From Phocoena phocoena (lineage: Eukaryota; Chordata; Mammalia; Artiodactyla; Phocoenidae), in the NCBI RefSeq assembly GCF_963924675.1, contig NC_089235.1, forward strand, positions 57,561,520 to 57,625,519: a DNA stretch of 64,000 nt. Direction: 5' to 3'. Below the pieces are notes generated by a model that worked only from the letters and a program-made list of their open reading frames with translations, searched no databases and was not told the origin of the DNA. Of this stretch, positions 1-12,600 are shown in pieces. Within the stretch, counting starts at the first letter, position 1; every line of letters starts with the position of its first letter. The translations under genes and the position numbers were made by a program.

Positions 1-129
1 TACACATAGTCACGTAGGAAGGGAAGAGAACTGATTAGGTCTGGACCCGCACCCCTAAAAGGAAATACGGAAGAGGAGGGGAATTATACAGGCTCTGATA
101 TCTTCCCTGGAGAGTTAGCAGTTTGAGCC
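1..129. other. Left-edge sequence, no feature recognised
   Basis: This short stretch precedes the first clear L1 homology. No repeat family or coding signal was recognised; it may be a further diverged part of the same L1. Confidence 0.3.
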
Positions 130-837
130 ACACATTAACAAGTGTTGACAAGGATGTGGAGAAAAGGGAACTCTGGTCCACTGTTGGTGGGAAAGTAAAT
201 TGGTACAACCACTGTATGGAGTTACTCAAAAATTAAAAGTAGAGCTGCCATAGCAATTCAGCAATTCCACTCCTGGCTATTTATTCCAAGAAAATGAAAA
301 CACTAATTTGAATATATATAGGTACGCTTAAGTTCATTGCAACATTATTTACAATAGCCAAGATATGGAAGCAACTTAAGAGCCCATCCACAGATGAATG
401 GATAAAGAAGATGTGGTACATATACACAATGGAATATTACTTAGCCAAAAATAAGAATGAAATCTTTACATCTGCAACAACCTTGGTGGACCTAGAGTGT
501 ATTATGCTAAGTGAAATAAGTCAGACAGAGAAAGACAAACACCATATGATTTCACTTGTATGTGGAATCTAAAAAACAAATAAATAAGCATAACAAAACA
601 GAAACAGAATCACAGATACAGAGAACAAACAGGTGGTTGCCAGAGGGAAGGAGAGTGAGGAGATGAGAGAAATAGGTGAGGGAGATTAAGAGGTATAAAC
701 GTTCAGTAGCAAAATCAGCAAGTCATGGGTATGAAATGTCCAGCATGGGGAATATAGTCAATAATAATGCAAAATCTTTGTTTGTCGACAGATGGTAGTT
801 AGATTTCCAAGAAAAAATAATAATAAAAGAAAGAAAA
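130..837 (+). mobile_element. L1 3' end (5'-truncated), plus strand
   Basis: The sequence reads as the end of L1 ORF2 and its 3'UTR in sense orientation. Typical L1 landmarks follow in order: the block around tgttggtgggaaagtaaatt, acaatagccaagatatggaa, and the gatgtggtacatatacacaa block. A 3'UTR with tatgatttcacttgtatgtg follows, and then an A-rich tail near 813-837. The ORF2 frame is broken and the copy looks moderately old. It lacks the 5'UTR, ORF1 and most of ORF2, so it cannot move on its own. Confidence 0.85.
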
Positions 838-1000
838 TAGGTTCTGGAGTCAACCTACCTAGCTTAGGTATTCTGTCACCTAAGAGCTGCCTGACTTTGA
901 GCAACTTTCATATATGTTCTGAGCCTTAGTTTCGTGACACTTGGAGTTAATTGGGAGATTTAAAGGATAAAATGCAAGTAACAATAATAATAATAGATAA
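838..1000 (+). mobile_element. MIR SINE relic, plus strand
   Basis: The order of MIR landmarks is recognisable: ggttctggagtcaacctacct near the start, a diverged 'tgactttgagcaact' block, and 'gagccttagtttc' followed by a degraded 'taaaatg..aataataat' part. Divergence is high, as expected for an ancient tRNA-derived SINE fixed before the placental radiation. Confidence 0.6.
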
Positions 1001-1039
1001 AACGCATTTGCAAAGTAGAAATGGTAGTTGCTTCATAGA

Positions 1040-1125
1040 AAGTTCTATAGTGTCTTTTACATTTTTCAATAATGGATAACTTGAGATCTCTGTCATTACA
1101 ACTCCTTGTAAGATTTGATATTATT
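1040..1125 (-). mobile_element. Possible MIR/L2-type relic, minus strand
   Basis: The block cattacaactccttgtaag followed by atttgatattattgacc resembles the reverse complement of the MIR core ('tcacaacaaccctatgaggtaggta'). The homology appears to resume after the SINE inserted next to it. The match is weak and family assignment is tentative. Confidence 0.35.
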
Positions 1126-1142
1126 GACCACTTCTAATTTCT

Positions 1143-1456
1143 TTTTTTTTTTTTTTGATGTTGGGGGTAGGAGTTTATTAATTAATTAATTTATTTTTGC
1201 TGTGTTGGGTCTTTGTTTCTGTGCAAGGGCTTTCTCTAGTTGTGGCAAGCAGGGGCCACTCTTCATCACAGTGCACAGGCCTCTCACTATCACGGCCTCT
1301 CTTGTTGCAGAGCACAGGCTCCAGATGCACAGGTTCAGTAGTTGTGGCTCACGGGCCTAGTTGCTCTGTGGCATGTGGGATCCTCGGTCCCACTTGAACC
1401 CGTGTCCCCTGCACTAGCAGGCAGATTCTCAACCACTGCGCCACCAGGGAAGCCCC
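1143..1456 (-). mobile_element. tRNA-derived SINE, long CHR variant, minus strand
   Basis: The element reads from right to left: it begins at ggggcttccctggtggcgca (reverse complement of 1437-1456) and ends in a poly-T run at the left. It carries the tRNA-like B box and an extra segment (ggccactcttcatcacagtg region) that the short CHR-2 copies here lack. A perfect 17-bp target-site duplication flanks it, gaccacttctaatttct at 1126-1142 and 1457-1473, which fixes both ends. The same longer variant recurs at 24047-24368. It is a non-coding, L1-mobilised element; the 66-residue frame inside it is chance. Confidence 0.93.
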
Positions 1457-1473
1457 GACCACTTCTAATTTCT

Positions 1474-2229
1474 GAAACCCTTTTCTCCAGTGTCTGTAGT
1501 GACAATCCTTAATTCACAGGTAATGCCTAGGTTTCCTTTGCAAGCTTCTAATATTGTCTGCTTAAATACCAGAAATATAATTTTCTATCCTCAGAGTTCA
1601 CCCTTTTCACTTCTTTTGGATGATTACAACCACACTCTGTACTTTTAATTATCATTGAAATGCTGATAGGTCAATAAACTTAAAACAAAACAAAACAAAA
1701 CAAAACACCTTTTCTCCTTCAACAGCCAAAACCATGAATTAAATGACACGGTAACCTTTTCCACTTAGATGTTCCGCATATATTTATCTTCAAAGAAAAC
1801 AAAATCACCATTCCTCTTATATCTGTACTTCCTATTTTCCTTAACTGGAAAAATAATTGTCTTCTCTTATGTGGCAGGGTTTTTTTGTTTTGTTTTGGTT
1901 TTTTCTCTTTGATTTATGCCACATATTTCGGAGCGATAGATAGAAGTCCTCTTGTCTACCTTTAATCTTCCTTCTGGTAAATTGTGCCACAAATCCCTGG
2001 CTTATTAACACACTTTCTTCCCCTTTGTCTCTGATATACAATGAGTCTGCTAAGTGAGAATCATTACAATTTTCTTAAATAATTTTTGTTCTCTCTTTTC
2101 CAGTTTCTGTTTCCATACAGAGAGTGCTACTTCATGTCTTACCAATTTTATCTTACTGCATCTTTTTAACAGGTCTTGGAATGAGTACTGTGCTTCCTCT
2201 AAATATATCTTTTTTTTTTAGGTTGATTT
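1474..2229. other. No gene; mostly unique AT-rich sequence
   Basis: No coding signal or repeat family was recognised apart from a short pentanucleotide run (1681-1707, listed separately). The 66-residue minus-strand frame here is lysine- and asparagine-rich noise. Confidence 0.5.
1681..1707 (+). repeat. (AAAAC)n simple repeat
   Basis: About five copies of the pentamer aaaac lie in tandem. It may be the tail of an unrecognised retroposon to its left. Confidence 0.85.
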
Positions 2230-5060
2230 GGCTTTCTAGGTCCTTCAAATTTTCATGTAGATATTAGAACAGCTTGTTAATTTCTACCCAAAGGAAAGCT
2301 TACTGAGATTTTTATTGAAATTGAATTTAATTTATAGAACAACTTAGAAACCATTGACATCTCAACAATATCGAGAATTAAGATCCATGACCAAGATATA
2401 TATTTCCATTTTTCAAAAGTCTTCTTTATTTTTCTAATCAATGTTATGGTTTTCAGAGTCGTGATCTCAAGTATCTTCTGCCAGATTTATTTCTAAGTAC
2501 AACACATTGGATATTATTGTCATTGACATTATTTTACTGTGACTTGTGATTTTTTTGATCCTAATATTTAGATATACAATTAATTCTTGTATAGTGAAGT
2601 TTTATCCAGAGACCTTGCTAAATTCACTTTATAGTTATAGAAGCTTTTTACTTTTTCTTAGGACTTCCTACATAGGTGACAATGATGTCTAAAAATAGAG
2701 TTTTTACTTCCTTTTCAATCTGTTTGCCTGTAAATTCTTTATCTCACCTTATAGCACTGTCAGCAGCTCCAATACAATTTTTACAATATATTGTGAGAGG
2801 ATTCTCCTTGCCTTGTTCTAAAATGGAGGGAAAACTATTCAGTCTTTTACTATTAAGAATGATGTTAGTTTAGGTTTATCATAAACAGCTTTATCGGGTT
2901 TAGGAAGTTGCCATATATTTCTAGTTTTACTGAGAGTTTTTATCATGTATGGATGTTGAATTTTGTCAAAGGTTTTTTCTGCATACCTTGAGATGGTCAC
3001 AGGTTTTTTGTTTGTTTGTTTGTAAATATAGTGAAATATATTGACTGAGTTTAAATGTAATTTATAAGTTACTCTTATATAACTGGGATAAATCAAGTTG
3101 GTCATGATGTATTATTCTTTTTATATATTGTCAGATATAATTCACTAAAATCTTAAGTAACACTCTCTTTTAATAAGGAATATGGGTCTATGGTTTCTGG
3201 TTTTCTTATCAGTGAAATGCTGGTCTCATAAAATGAGTTAGGAAGTGTTCCCTTACCTTCAACTTTTCTTTAATTTTCCTGAGGGTTTTGTGTAGAATTG
3301 GTATTATCTCTTTAGTGTGTCATAGAATTCACCAGTGAAGACATCTGAACCTGGAGTATTCTGTGTGAATAGGTATTACAAAAAATTAAGTTTCTTTAGT
3401 AGATAGTGGGCTATTCAGGTTATTTTTTTTTCTTCAGTGAGCACTGGTAGTTTGAAAATTGTCAGAGAATATTTTCTATTTCATCTGCGTTTTCAAAATA
3501 ATGGACATAAAGTTGTTGACTCTCTTGTTAATCTTCTAATTTCTACATCTGTGGTCATCTTTCTCATTCCTGATATTGGTAATTTGTTTTTTTTTTATTC
3601 ATTCTGGTTAGAGGTTTATCAGTTTCATTGATCCTCTCAAGTGTCCAGATTCTGCTTTTATCCATGTAATTTTTAAAATTATTTTTCTGTTCTCTACTTT
3701 GATTTCTGATTTTTATCTCTATTTCCTTTGTTCTGCTTACTTCATATATGTTATGCTTCTTTTTCAACTTTGTTAAGGTGGAAGCTTAAATCAATCATGT
3801 GATAACCTCTCTTCTTTTCTCCTTTAGGAATTCTAATGCCATAAATTTCTTTTTCAGCTCTGCCTCAGCTGAAGGACACAAGTTTGATATGTCATGTTTC
3901 TGTTTTATTCTGTTCAAAATACTTTCATTTTCCCTTTGATTTCCTCTTTTACCCATGCATTGTTGAGACAAGTGTTATTTAGTTTTGAAAACACTTGAGG
4001 ATAATTCAGGTATTTTTCTGATATTCATTTCTAATTTAAGTCCATTATGGCCAAAGGAAGATTCTTAGTTTTACCTGACTCAAATTTATTGAGACTTTTT
4101 CATTGCTCAAATATGGTCTATCTTGACAAGTGCTCTGTGTGCACTTAAAAAGAATGTGGATTCTGCTGTTGTTGGTTTGAGTGTTCTGTAAATATCAATT
4201 AGATGAAGTTGTCTAACAATCTTGTTCAAGTTTAATTGTCTTAATAATTTCCTGCCTATTTGTCCTTTTCATTATTGAAAGAGTAGTATTAAAATTTATA
4301 GCCATAATTGTAAATTTTTCTGTTTATCCTTTTGGCACTATAAACTAATGCTTCTTATATCACTATTCTGTTAGTAGACACATATATGTTTATGATGTTT
4401 ATATACTCTTAATGAATTGACATCACTGACATTATTAAATGACTTTATTCCTAGTAATATAATTTGCTTGATATTAACATGGTAACTCCAGCCTCTGTTT
4501 GATTAGCGTTGACATGGTAGATCTTTTTTCATCCATTTATATTAAACATATATTTCTTTATTTCTAAAGTCTTTTTTTTTAATGACAGCATACAGTTGTA
4601 CCCTGCTTCTAAATTCATTCTAACAATTGATCACTTTTGATTTGGGTAGGTTGACCTTTTAAATTTAATTTAATGAGTGACATGTTTGATTTAAATCTGC
4701 CATCTTGCTATTTGCTTTATAAATGTCCTATCTGTTCTTTATTCACTTTTTCTGCATTCTTATGAATTAACTGAATATATTTTATAATTCTATCATGTAA
4801 TTTTTTTGGCTTATTAGTCATACCTCTTTATTTTGTTTATTTTTATTCATTGTGTTTACAGTATGCATTTGTCCTCTTCTGCCCTTTGTGGTATTGTTGA
4901 CATGTATTTTAATTTTGCATATATTATGAACCACACAATTCATTGTTATTATTGTGTTTTCAAAAGTCAATTTTGGGGGGACTTCTATTTCTGAAAAGAT
5001 GGAATAGATATGCTTTTCCATAATCCTCTTATTAAATACAGCTAATGTATGCATTATTAA
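2230..5060 (-). mobile_element. Ancient L1 (L1M-type) ORF2 segment, minus strand
   Basis: Reading the minus strand, the segment runs from the 5' part of ORF2 (endonuclease domain, about 4100-4700) into the reverse transcriptase domain. The RT region at about 2840-3100 preserves the L1 hallmark 'AEKTFDKIQHPYMIKTL' in a short surviving frame (2839-3105). Stops and frameshifts are everywhere, so the copy is very old. Its orientation is opposite to the adjoining L1 3' segment at 5130-6615, which continues the element after a gap. Together they look like one insertion with a 5' inversion. Confidence 0.82.
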
Positions 5061-5065
5061 ATACA

Positions 5066-5129
5066 TAGTTTTTAGCTATGTATATATGTGTATAAATATG
5101 TATATATGCATGTATACATATGTGTGTGT
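5066..5129. repeat. AT-rich (TATG/TATA)n low-complexity junction
   Basis: Degenerate tatatgtgta-type repeats lie exactly between the minus- and plus-oriented L1 segments. Confidence 0.6.
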
Positions 5130-6615
5130 AAAATATAATACAAAAGTGAACCCTGACCTTATACAAATATTTCTGAAAGTGAATCATAGATTTAAATGCA
5201 GAACATAAAACTCAAACTTTTAGAAAAAAAAAAACCAACATACAAAACATAGGATCTAAGGCTTGTTGAAGAGTTCTTAGACCTGACACACCACAAGTAT
5301 GATCCTCAGAAGAAAAAAATTGATAAATTGAACTCACTGAAATTAAATATTTTTCTCCTGAGAATTCCTTGTTAAGAAGATGAAGAGTCAAAGAGTAAGA
5401 AGGGATAGTTTAAACCATAGATCTTACAAAAGACTTTTATTTATAATACTTAAAGAACTCGCAAAATTCAACAGTTAAAAAAAAAAAAGAATCCAATTAG
5501 AAAATGGACTAGATATATGGAACAGATACCAGACAATATACAGATGGAAAATAAACACATTAAAAGATGTTCAACAGCACTAGCCATCAGGAAATTCAAA
5601 TAAAAACCATGATGAAATATTACTATACACACCTTAGAACATGTAAATTTTTTTAAAAAGACAATAGAAAATGCTGGTGAGGATTCAAAGAAACTGGATC
5701 ACTCACACACATTTACTGGTAAGAATGCAAAATGATACATCCAGTCTGGAAAAAGGTTTGCCAGTTTCTTTAAAAACAAGAAAACAAAATCAAAACCAGT
5801 GTACACTTAAACTATGCCCCATCATTTGCAGTCCAGTGTATTTTCCTGCAGAAATAAAAACTTTTGTCCACATAAACCCTATATATAATTGTTTGTAGCA
5901 TTGTGGCGCAACCATACCATAGAATACTACTCAACAGTATCATAATGAACTATCGATACATGTGGCAACTTGGATGGATATCAAGAGTAATATGCTAGTA
6001 AAAAAAAAAAGCCAGTATCAAGAGATCATATACTATATGATTTCAATTATATAGTATTTTTGAAATGATAAAATTGTAGGAATGAAAACAGATTAGTGAT
6101 TGCCAAGAGTGAGGCATGGTGAAGGGCAAGAAATTGATGTGACGATAAAGGGACAGCACAAGAGAGATCTCTGTGGTGATAGAATAGTCCTATATCTCGA
6201 TTGTGGTTGTGGCTGCATAATTTTACACATGTGATAAAATGACATATACACACACATTGTACAAAATCACTTTCTAGGTTTTGATATTGTGCTACCATTA
6301 CATAAGATGTAGCCATTCTGAGAAACTGGGTGAAGAGTACTGGGGATCTTTACTATTTTTGTAACTTGGTGTGAATTTATAATTACTTCAAAATAAAAAT
6401 TTTACAAATTAAAAAGTTGATGAACTTTAAAGAGATTTAAATAATATGGATTACATGGAAGCATGAAGAAACTCTTGGGGTGGTGTATATGTTCATCATG
6501 TTGATTGTAGTGTTGGTTTCATAGGTGTATAGACATATCAAACCTGAACTAAAAAAATGTACACTTAAAATATGTGTTTATTGTACATATATTCAATAAA
6601 GCTATATTTTTGTCT
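5130..6615 (+). mobile_element. Ancient L1 (L1M-type) ORF2 3' end and 3'UTR, plus strand
   Basis: The order follows the L1 3' end: the block around gaatccaattagaaaatgga, a ttaaaagatgttcaacagca block, ggatggatatcaagagtaat, and a 3'UTR ending near tcaataaagctatatttttg. The frame is destroyed. It is probably the sense half of the twin-primed element whose inverted half lies at 2230-5060. Confidence 0.82.
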
Positions 6616-6689
6616 TATTAAAATAATAACTAGTATGCTCAAAGTAGATTAAGCATATTCTCTGAGATTTATGCTACTATCACATCTAT

Positions 6690-6790
6690 ACTGAAGTTTA
6701 GAAAGTTTTCATAGTTATCCAAGGTCATAGGTTTGGCATATAAAGGGCCTGGAATCTGAAAAGTCTGACTCCAATTTCTATTTTTTGAAC
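6690..6790 (-). mobile_element. Possible MIR relic, minus strand
   Basis: The order 'tatccaaggtcataggtttg ... ggaatctgaaaagtctgact' resembles the reverse complement of MIR ('cccaaggtcacacagctag ... gggattcgaacccaggcagtctgact'). It is strongly diverged. Confidence 0.4.
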
Positions 6791-6794
6791 AAAT

Positions 6795-7710
6795 GAAGTT
6801 CTCCTCCTTCATCACTTCTTACCTGCATTACAGTAAAATTCTCCTTATCTCCTTATTCCATATTGTGGTCCTTTCAAATTAGTTCTGAGAGATTTACCAC
6901 AAGGTTCTCTAAAACATACATCTCATATTATTACTTTTTTTTTTCCAGTCTCTTTGGTAACTTCCATAACATTCCAGTTAAAAATCCTTAGAATGCCATA
7001 AAAACATCAAAAACATTCTCTGACTCCTTTCTAGTTTAGCACACATGCACACTCAGACACATGTATATAGAATTTAATAATTTGTTCTATAAAATATAGT
7101 TGTATCATAATATATATAACTTAACATATATATCCTATATTTTATAACTTATATACTTATAATATGTATATAACTTTTATAAATATATAAAACATACACG
7201 GGCTTCCCTGGTGGCGCAGTGGTTGAGAGTCCGCCTGCCGATGCAGGGGACACGGGTTCGTGCCCCAGTCTGGGAAGATCCCACATGCCGCGGAGCGGCT
7301 GGGCCCGTGAGCCATGGCCGCTGAGCCTGCGCGTCCGGAGCCTGTGCTCCGCAACGGGAGAGGCCACGGCAGTGAGAGGCCTGCATACGGCAAAAAAACA
7401 AAAAACAAAAACAAAAAAACCCCAACTATACACAATTTACTCTCTTACAGTAATGAGCAATCAACAAATCTCAGCACTTTTCCCCCTATGACAAGAACTT
7501 GCTCTCTTCTATTCGTCTCTTGGCTCTTACTCTTCCTCCTTTTCCATTTCATGCATCATGTCACATTATCCAGCAAACCTCCTTGTGCTTGCAAAGCATC
7601 CTTTATCACCATATTCACAAGAAGAATTCTAAACTTTCGATTTACTTTTCTTTCTTTCCATAGCCTCCTAAGCACAGGTATTGTGGCTTTCCTCTCTCCC
7701 CTCCCGCCCC
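6795..7710 (+). mobile_element. Probable L2 LINE 3' relic split by a SINE
   Basis: Pyrimidine-rich text on both sides of the SINE at 7201-7419 resembles the L2 3' region in sense orientation, with short clause-like tcctt/ctcctt blocks and a 'ctcttactcttcctcctttt' block. The assignment is by general pattern only. The 158-residue frame 7314-7790 merely runs from the SINE into this relic and is not a gene. Confidence 0.35.
7201..7419 (+). mobile_element. CHR-2 SINE, plus strand
   Basis: It starts with ggcttccctggtggcgcagt and carries the tRNA-like B box gggttcgtgcc, then the conserved body ending 'gtgagaggcctgcatacgg'. The tail is A-rich, interrupted by C. Near identity to the copies at 21.66, 31.43 and 53.9 kb points to a recent cetacean insertion. 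The putative duplication (aaacatacac / aactatacac) is imperfect. Confidence 0.93.
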
Positions 7711-9410
7711 CCACTCTTACTGACATCCAGAATGCCTGTAGATATTCACTTAATTTGCTTATGGAGTACGTGCTTTTATCTCATTTATAAATAAAAAGCA
7801 AAAAAAAGTTGTTACTTCTATGGCATCTTCTTACCTATTTCAAAAACAAAAACTGTATAAAATATACATAAACAAGAACCAGTTCAGCCTTAAGAGATAA
7901 AGGTAATCTATCCCACAGGTCACTTGGAGTTCCACCCTCTGGGTTTCAATGCTACTCTCAGGGTAAAGAACACAATTGCTCAGCATGACCTGAGGTAAAA
8001 AGACCTTTTGTACTTAACTTCATTGACTGCAATCATTGGGCTCCTTGGAAACACAGCATTAGACTAATGACTTTTTTTTCATTCAGTCACTGAATGATTT
8101 TCTTCTTTCCTTGGGTTTCTGGTGTTTCCTTTTAGATTTTTGCTATGTATATAACTCTTCAAATATTCCAGGGATTTTCTAAGGGTGATTATGCTAAAGG
8201 CCCAAAATACTTAATCAGAGTGATTAAGGGAAATCAATTAATACTTCTTACGCTTTTTTTCTTTTTTCTTAAAATTGAATTAAATTTCAGGGTTCCTTTT
8301 GATCATTCATCATTACATGTTAGGGTTTAATCTTTTTCTTATGTGAACAATTTCTTTCATAAACAGTATATCTTCCCTTAACCAGGCTTTACTTTTCCAA
8401 ATCAACATTCTACAAAAGTAATGTTTTTAATCAGATGCAATATTAAAGATAAGACTAACATTAATTTTTAAAGAGTTTTCAAGTTACAGAAAAAAGTTTC
8501 ATGTGGGTTAAAATTCCATTTTAAATAAAATGAATTCCAGAAATGGTGAATCACTTTGTACATCTAGAATTTAAAGTGAAATGCAGATTAGAGCAATCAG
8601 AAGCACAACTGCAAGTACAAAATGAAAGGTTTTTATTGTTGTTGTTTTCTTTTCCCAGGTTATTGCTACATGACAGCAAACAAAATACTTAAAAGAATAA
8701 CTAGGAAACATTTTCATATGATTCATATCATATTAATAATTTTCATATTATAGGAATTCATTGTTTCATATGGTTAGGACTGAAATATTTGCTATAAGCA
8801 ACAGAGCAAGGTGGTTTAAAAGCAATGTTCCCCATGATCTGTTAATTGCTTTTATCTAGTTTTATCTTTCAATCTTTTGGGCATTATATAGAGAAATAAT
8901 ATAATAAAAAATAGCCTCTGAAGAGGGCTTGGCATGAAAGAATATAGTCTGTTTTAGTAAGGATTTATCACACTATCAGCTTACTGAATCTTTGATAAAT
9001 TTCAGTAGAATCTGTTGAATAATGTTGAAAAAAGACTACAAATTTTTAATTTATTATTCTAAAGATGTGTTATGTGAGTTATCACATTAAAATTAGAATT
9101 CTGAATTTGCTTTCTTTTGCTCTATAGGGTCCTATTAGAAATTGTGCCAACAGTATGAAATGAAGATCATTTCATGTATTCCAAGTTTGGTTTTTTATGT
9201 TATTTTGCTTTCAATCTTATGTTACATTGCTTTTACCTTCTAAACATTCCTAAGATTCTCTTTTGTTTATTTCTTCAATATGCATGATATTAATATTACA
9301 TTCATGACTTTTTAAAATATTTTAAATAGAATATATAAAACTATTATGCATATTAAAATGTTTTGCTATTTTTCTAATAAATGTAATTTGCAGATAACTA
9401 TACTGTAATA
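7711..9410. other. No gene; unique AT-rich sequence
   Basis: No repeat family, RNA gene or credible coding frame was recognised in this 1.7-kb stretch. Short frames of about 60 residues are noise. Confidence 0.5.
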
Positions 9411-9629
9411 TAATGGGTTTTTTAAAAATTTTATTTTATTTTTTTACAGAGGTTCTTATTAGTCATGAATTTTATACACATCAGTGTACACATGTCAATC
9501 CCAATCGTCCAATTCAGCACACCACCACCACCACCACCCACCGATTTCTCCCCTTGGTGTCCATACGTTTGTTCTCTACATCTGTGTCTCTGTTTCTGCC
9601 CTGCAAACCGGTTCATCTGTACCATTTCT

Positions 9630-12600
9630 CTAGGTTCCACATACATGCATTAATATACGATATTTGTTTTTCTCTTTCTGACTTACTTCACTGTGTATGA
9701 CACTCTCTAGATCCATCCACGTCTCAACAGATGACCCAATTTTGTTCCTTTTTATGGCTGAGTAATATTCCATTGTATATATGTACCACATCTTCTTTAT
9801 CCATTTGTCTGTCGATAGGCATTTAGGTTGATTTCATGACCTGGCTATTGTAAATAGTGCTGCAATGAACATTGGGATGCATGTGTCTTTTTGAATTATG
9901 GTTTTCTCTGGGTATACGCCCAGTAGTGGGATTGCTGGATCATATGGTAATTCGATTCTTAGTTTTTTAAGGAACCTACATACTGTTCTCCATAGTGGCT
10001 GTATCAATCTACATTCCCACCAACAGTGCAAGAGGGTTCCCTTTTCTCCACACGCTCTCCAGCATTTGTTGTTTGTAGATTTTCTGATGATGCCCATTCT
10101 AACTGGTGTGAGGTGATACCTCATTGTAGTTTTGATTTGCATTTCTCTAATAATTAGTGATGTTGAGAAGCTTTTCGTGCGCTTCTTGGCCATCTGTATG
10201 TCTTCCTTGGAGAAATGTCTATTTAGGTCTTCTGCCCATTTTTGGATTGGGTTTTTTTTTTAATATTGAGCTGCATGAGATGTTTATATATTTTGGAGAT
10301 TAATCCTTTGTCCATTGATTCGTTTGTAAATATTTTCTCCAATTCTGAGCATGTCTTTAGTCTTGTTTATGGTTTCCTTTGCTGTGCAAAAGCTTTGAAG
10401 TTTCATTAGGTCCCATTTGTTTATTTTTGTTTTTATTTCCATTTCTCCAGGAGGTGGATCAAAAAAGATAATGCTGTGATTTTTGTCAAAGAGTGTTCTT
10501 CCTATGTTCTCCTCTAAGGGTTTTATAGTGTCCAGTATTACATTTAGGTCTGTAATCCATTTTGAGTTTATTTTTGTTTATGGTGTTAGGGAGTGTTCTA
10601 ATTTCATTCTTTTACATGTAGCTGTCCATTTTTCCCAGCACCACTAATTGAAGAGACTGTCTTTTCTCCAATGTATATCCTTGCCTCCTTTGTCATAGAT
10701 TAGTTGACCATAGGTACGTGGGTTTATCTCTGGGCTTTCTATCTTGTTCCATTGATCTATGTTTCTGTTTTTGTGCCAGTACCATATTGTCTTGATTACT
10801 GTAGCTTTGTAGTATAGTCTGAAGTCAGGGAGTCTGATTCCTCCAGCTCCATTTTATTCCCTCAAGACTGCTTTGGCTATTCAGCGTCTTTTGTGTCTTC
10901 ATACAAATTTTAAGATTTTTTGTTCTAGCTCTGTAAAAAATGCTACTGGTAATTTGATAGGGATTGCACTGAATCTGTAGATTGCTTTGGGAAATACAGC
11001 CATTTTTACAATATAGATTCTTCTAATCCAAGAACATGGTATATCTCTCCATCTGTTGGTATCATCTTTAATTTCTTTCATCAGTGTCTTATAGTTTTCT
11101 GCATACAGGTCTTTTGTCTCCCCAGGTAGGTTTATTCCTAGGTATTTTATTCTTTTTGTTGCAATGGTAAATGGGAGTGTTTCCTTAATTTCTCTTTCAG
11201 ATTTTTCATCATTAGTGTATAGGAATGCAAGAGATTTCTGTGCATTAATTTTGTATCCTGCAACTTTACCAAATTCATTGTTTAGCTCTAGTAGTTCTCT
11301 GGTGGTATCTTTAGGATTCTCTGTGTACAGTATCATGTCATGTGCAAACCGTGACAGTTTTACTGCTTCTTTTTCAATTTGTATTCCTTTTATTTATTTT
11401 TCTTCTCTGATTGCTGTGGCCAGGACTTCCAAAACTATGTTGAATAATAGTGGTGAGAATGGACATCCTTGTCTTGTTCCTGATCTTAGAGGAAATGCTT
11501 TCAGTTTTTCACCATTGAGAATGATGTTTGCAGTGGGTTTCTTATATATGGCCTTTATTATGTTGAGGTAGGTTCCCTCTGTGCCCACTTTCTGGAGAGT
11601 TTTTATCATAAATGGGTGTTGAATTTTGTCAAAAGCTTTTTCTGCGTCTATTGAGATGATCATATAGTTTTTCTTCTTCAGTTTGTTAATATGGTGTATC
11701 ACATTGTTTTATTTGCGTATATTGAAGAATCCTTGCATCCCTGGAATAAATCCCACTTGATCATGGTGTATGATACTTTTAATGTGCTGTTGGATTCTGT
11801 TTGCTAGTGTTTGGTTGAGGATTTTTGCATCTATATTCATCAGTTATATTGGCCTGTAATTGTCTTTTTTTGTAGTATCTTTGTCTGGTTTTGGTGTCAG
11901 GGTGATGGTGGCCTCGTAGAATGAGTTTGGGAATGTTCCTCCCTCTGCTATATTTTGGAAGAGTTTGAGAAGGATAGGTGTTAGCTCTTCTCTAAGTGTT
12001 TGATAGAATTCGCCTGTGAAGCCATCTCGTCCTGGGCTTTTGTTTGTTGGAAGATTTTTAATCACAGTCTCAATTTCAGTGCTTGTGATTGGTCTGTTCA
12101 TATTTTCTGTTTCTTCCTGGTTCAGTCTTGGAAGGTTATACCTTTCTAAGAATTTGTCCATTTTATTGGCATAGAGTTACGTGTAGTAGTCTCTTAGGAT
12201 GCTTTGTATTTCTGTGTTTTCTCTTGTAACTTCTTTTTCATTTCTAATTTTATTGATTTGAGTCCTCTCCCTCTTTTTCTTGATGAGTCTGGTTAATGGT
12301 TTATCAATGTTGCTTATCTTCTCAAAGAACCAACTTTTAGTTTTATTGGTCTTTACTATTGTTTTCTTTGTTTCTATTTCATTTATTTCTGCTCTGATCT
12401 TGATGATTTCCTTCCTTCTTCTAACTTTGGGTTTTGTTTGTTCTTCTTTCTCTAGTTCCTTTAGGTGTAAGGTTAGATTGCTTATTTGAGATTTTTCTTG
12501 TTTCTTGAGGTAGGCTTGTATAGCTCTAAACTTCCTTCTTAGAACTGCTTTTGCTGCATCCCATAGGTTTTGTATTGTTGTGTTTACATTGTCATTTTTT

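Noticed and set aside
7201..7280. tRNA gene
   Set aside because: The tRNA-like head with a B box belongs to a CHR-2 SINE. No cloverleaf with a matched acceptor stem is apparent; the same applies to all other SINE copies.
7314..7790. 158-residue plus-strand open frame
   Set aside because: Begins inside a SINE and runs into an L2-like relic; no domain.
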